In this document: positions 5,059-5,071 of the stretch, piece by piece
Position numbering within the stretch: the first letter of the stretch is position 1
Layout: each line of letters begins with the position of its first letter
Source: Phycisphaerae bacterium
GTDB taxonomy: Bacteria; Planctomycetota; Phycisphaerae; Sedimentisphaerales; SG8-4
NCBI GenBank assembly: GCA_030614945.1
Contig: JAUXAH010000165.1
Location: 1-5,071 of the forward strand
Length of the DNA: 5,071 nt
Direction: 5' to 3'
The notes under the pieces: generated by a model
Databases searched by the model: none
What the model was told of the DNA's origin: nothing
What the model saw: only the letters and a program-made list of their open reading frames with translations
Program-made: the position numbers and the translations under genes

Positions 5059-5071
5059 AATTTTCCCCTTT

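Overview
The window looks like a piece of an anaerobic or microaerophilic bacterial chromosome. It is probably from the PVC group, most likely Planctomycetota. The evidence is a Gfo/Idh/MocA oxidoreductase with an 'RMLSRPMRSPW' type C-terminus next to a secreted DUF6807 (PmoA-like) protein, a pairing common in that phylum, together with a full superoxide-reductase/rubrerythrin/rubredoxin set typical of anaerobes. The taxonomic placement is an inference from gene content only.

Layout. The left third (1-1467, plus strand) is GC-rich and catabolic: the 3' end of a Gfo/Idh/MocA oxidoreductase, a short tandem heptamer repeat, then a DUF6807 protein with a signal peptide. The stretch from about 1468 to 1960 holds no intact gene. 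It contains hairpins, a broken N-terminal piece of glucose-6-phosphate dehydrogenase (zwf, minus strand), and a 53-bp decayed copy of a rubredoxin 3' end. From 1960 to the right edge everything reads on the minus strand and is more AT-rich: a plant-type cystathionine gamma-synthase, then, reading upstream, a flavin reductase-rubredoxin fusion (high-molecular-weight rubredoxin, Hrb), a rubrerythrin-like diiron protein and a desulfoferrodoxin (superoxide reductase).

How the genes work together. Transcription of the stress genes runs dfx -> rbr-like -> hrb. The first two overlap by one base (TAATG), and hrb follows after 61 bp. Desulfoferrodoxin reduces superoxide to peroxide, the rubrerythrin-like protein probably removes peroxide, and Hrb can pass electrons from NAD(P)H through FMN to rubredoxin and on to these acceptors. 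The promoter lies beyond 5071. The cystathionine gamma-synthase (methionine biosynthesis) sits about 250 bp downstream and may be transcribed separately.

Most striking points. (1) The cystathionine gamma-synthase segment is flanked in direct orientation by two copies of the rubredoxin 3' end: the live one in hrb, and a frameshifted one starting two bases after the synthase stop codon. This suggests insertion, or duplication and decay. (2) Inside hrb the rubredoxin domain has its own methionine and a strong Shine-Dalgarno sequence, so a free 54-residue rubredoxin may be made from the same mRNA. No new defence system, CRISPR array, transposase or RNA gene was found.
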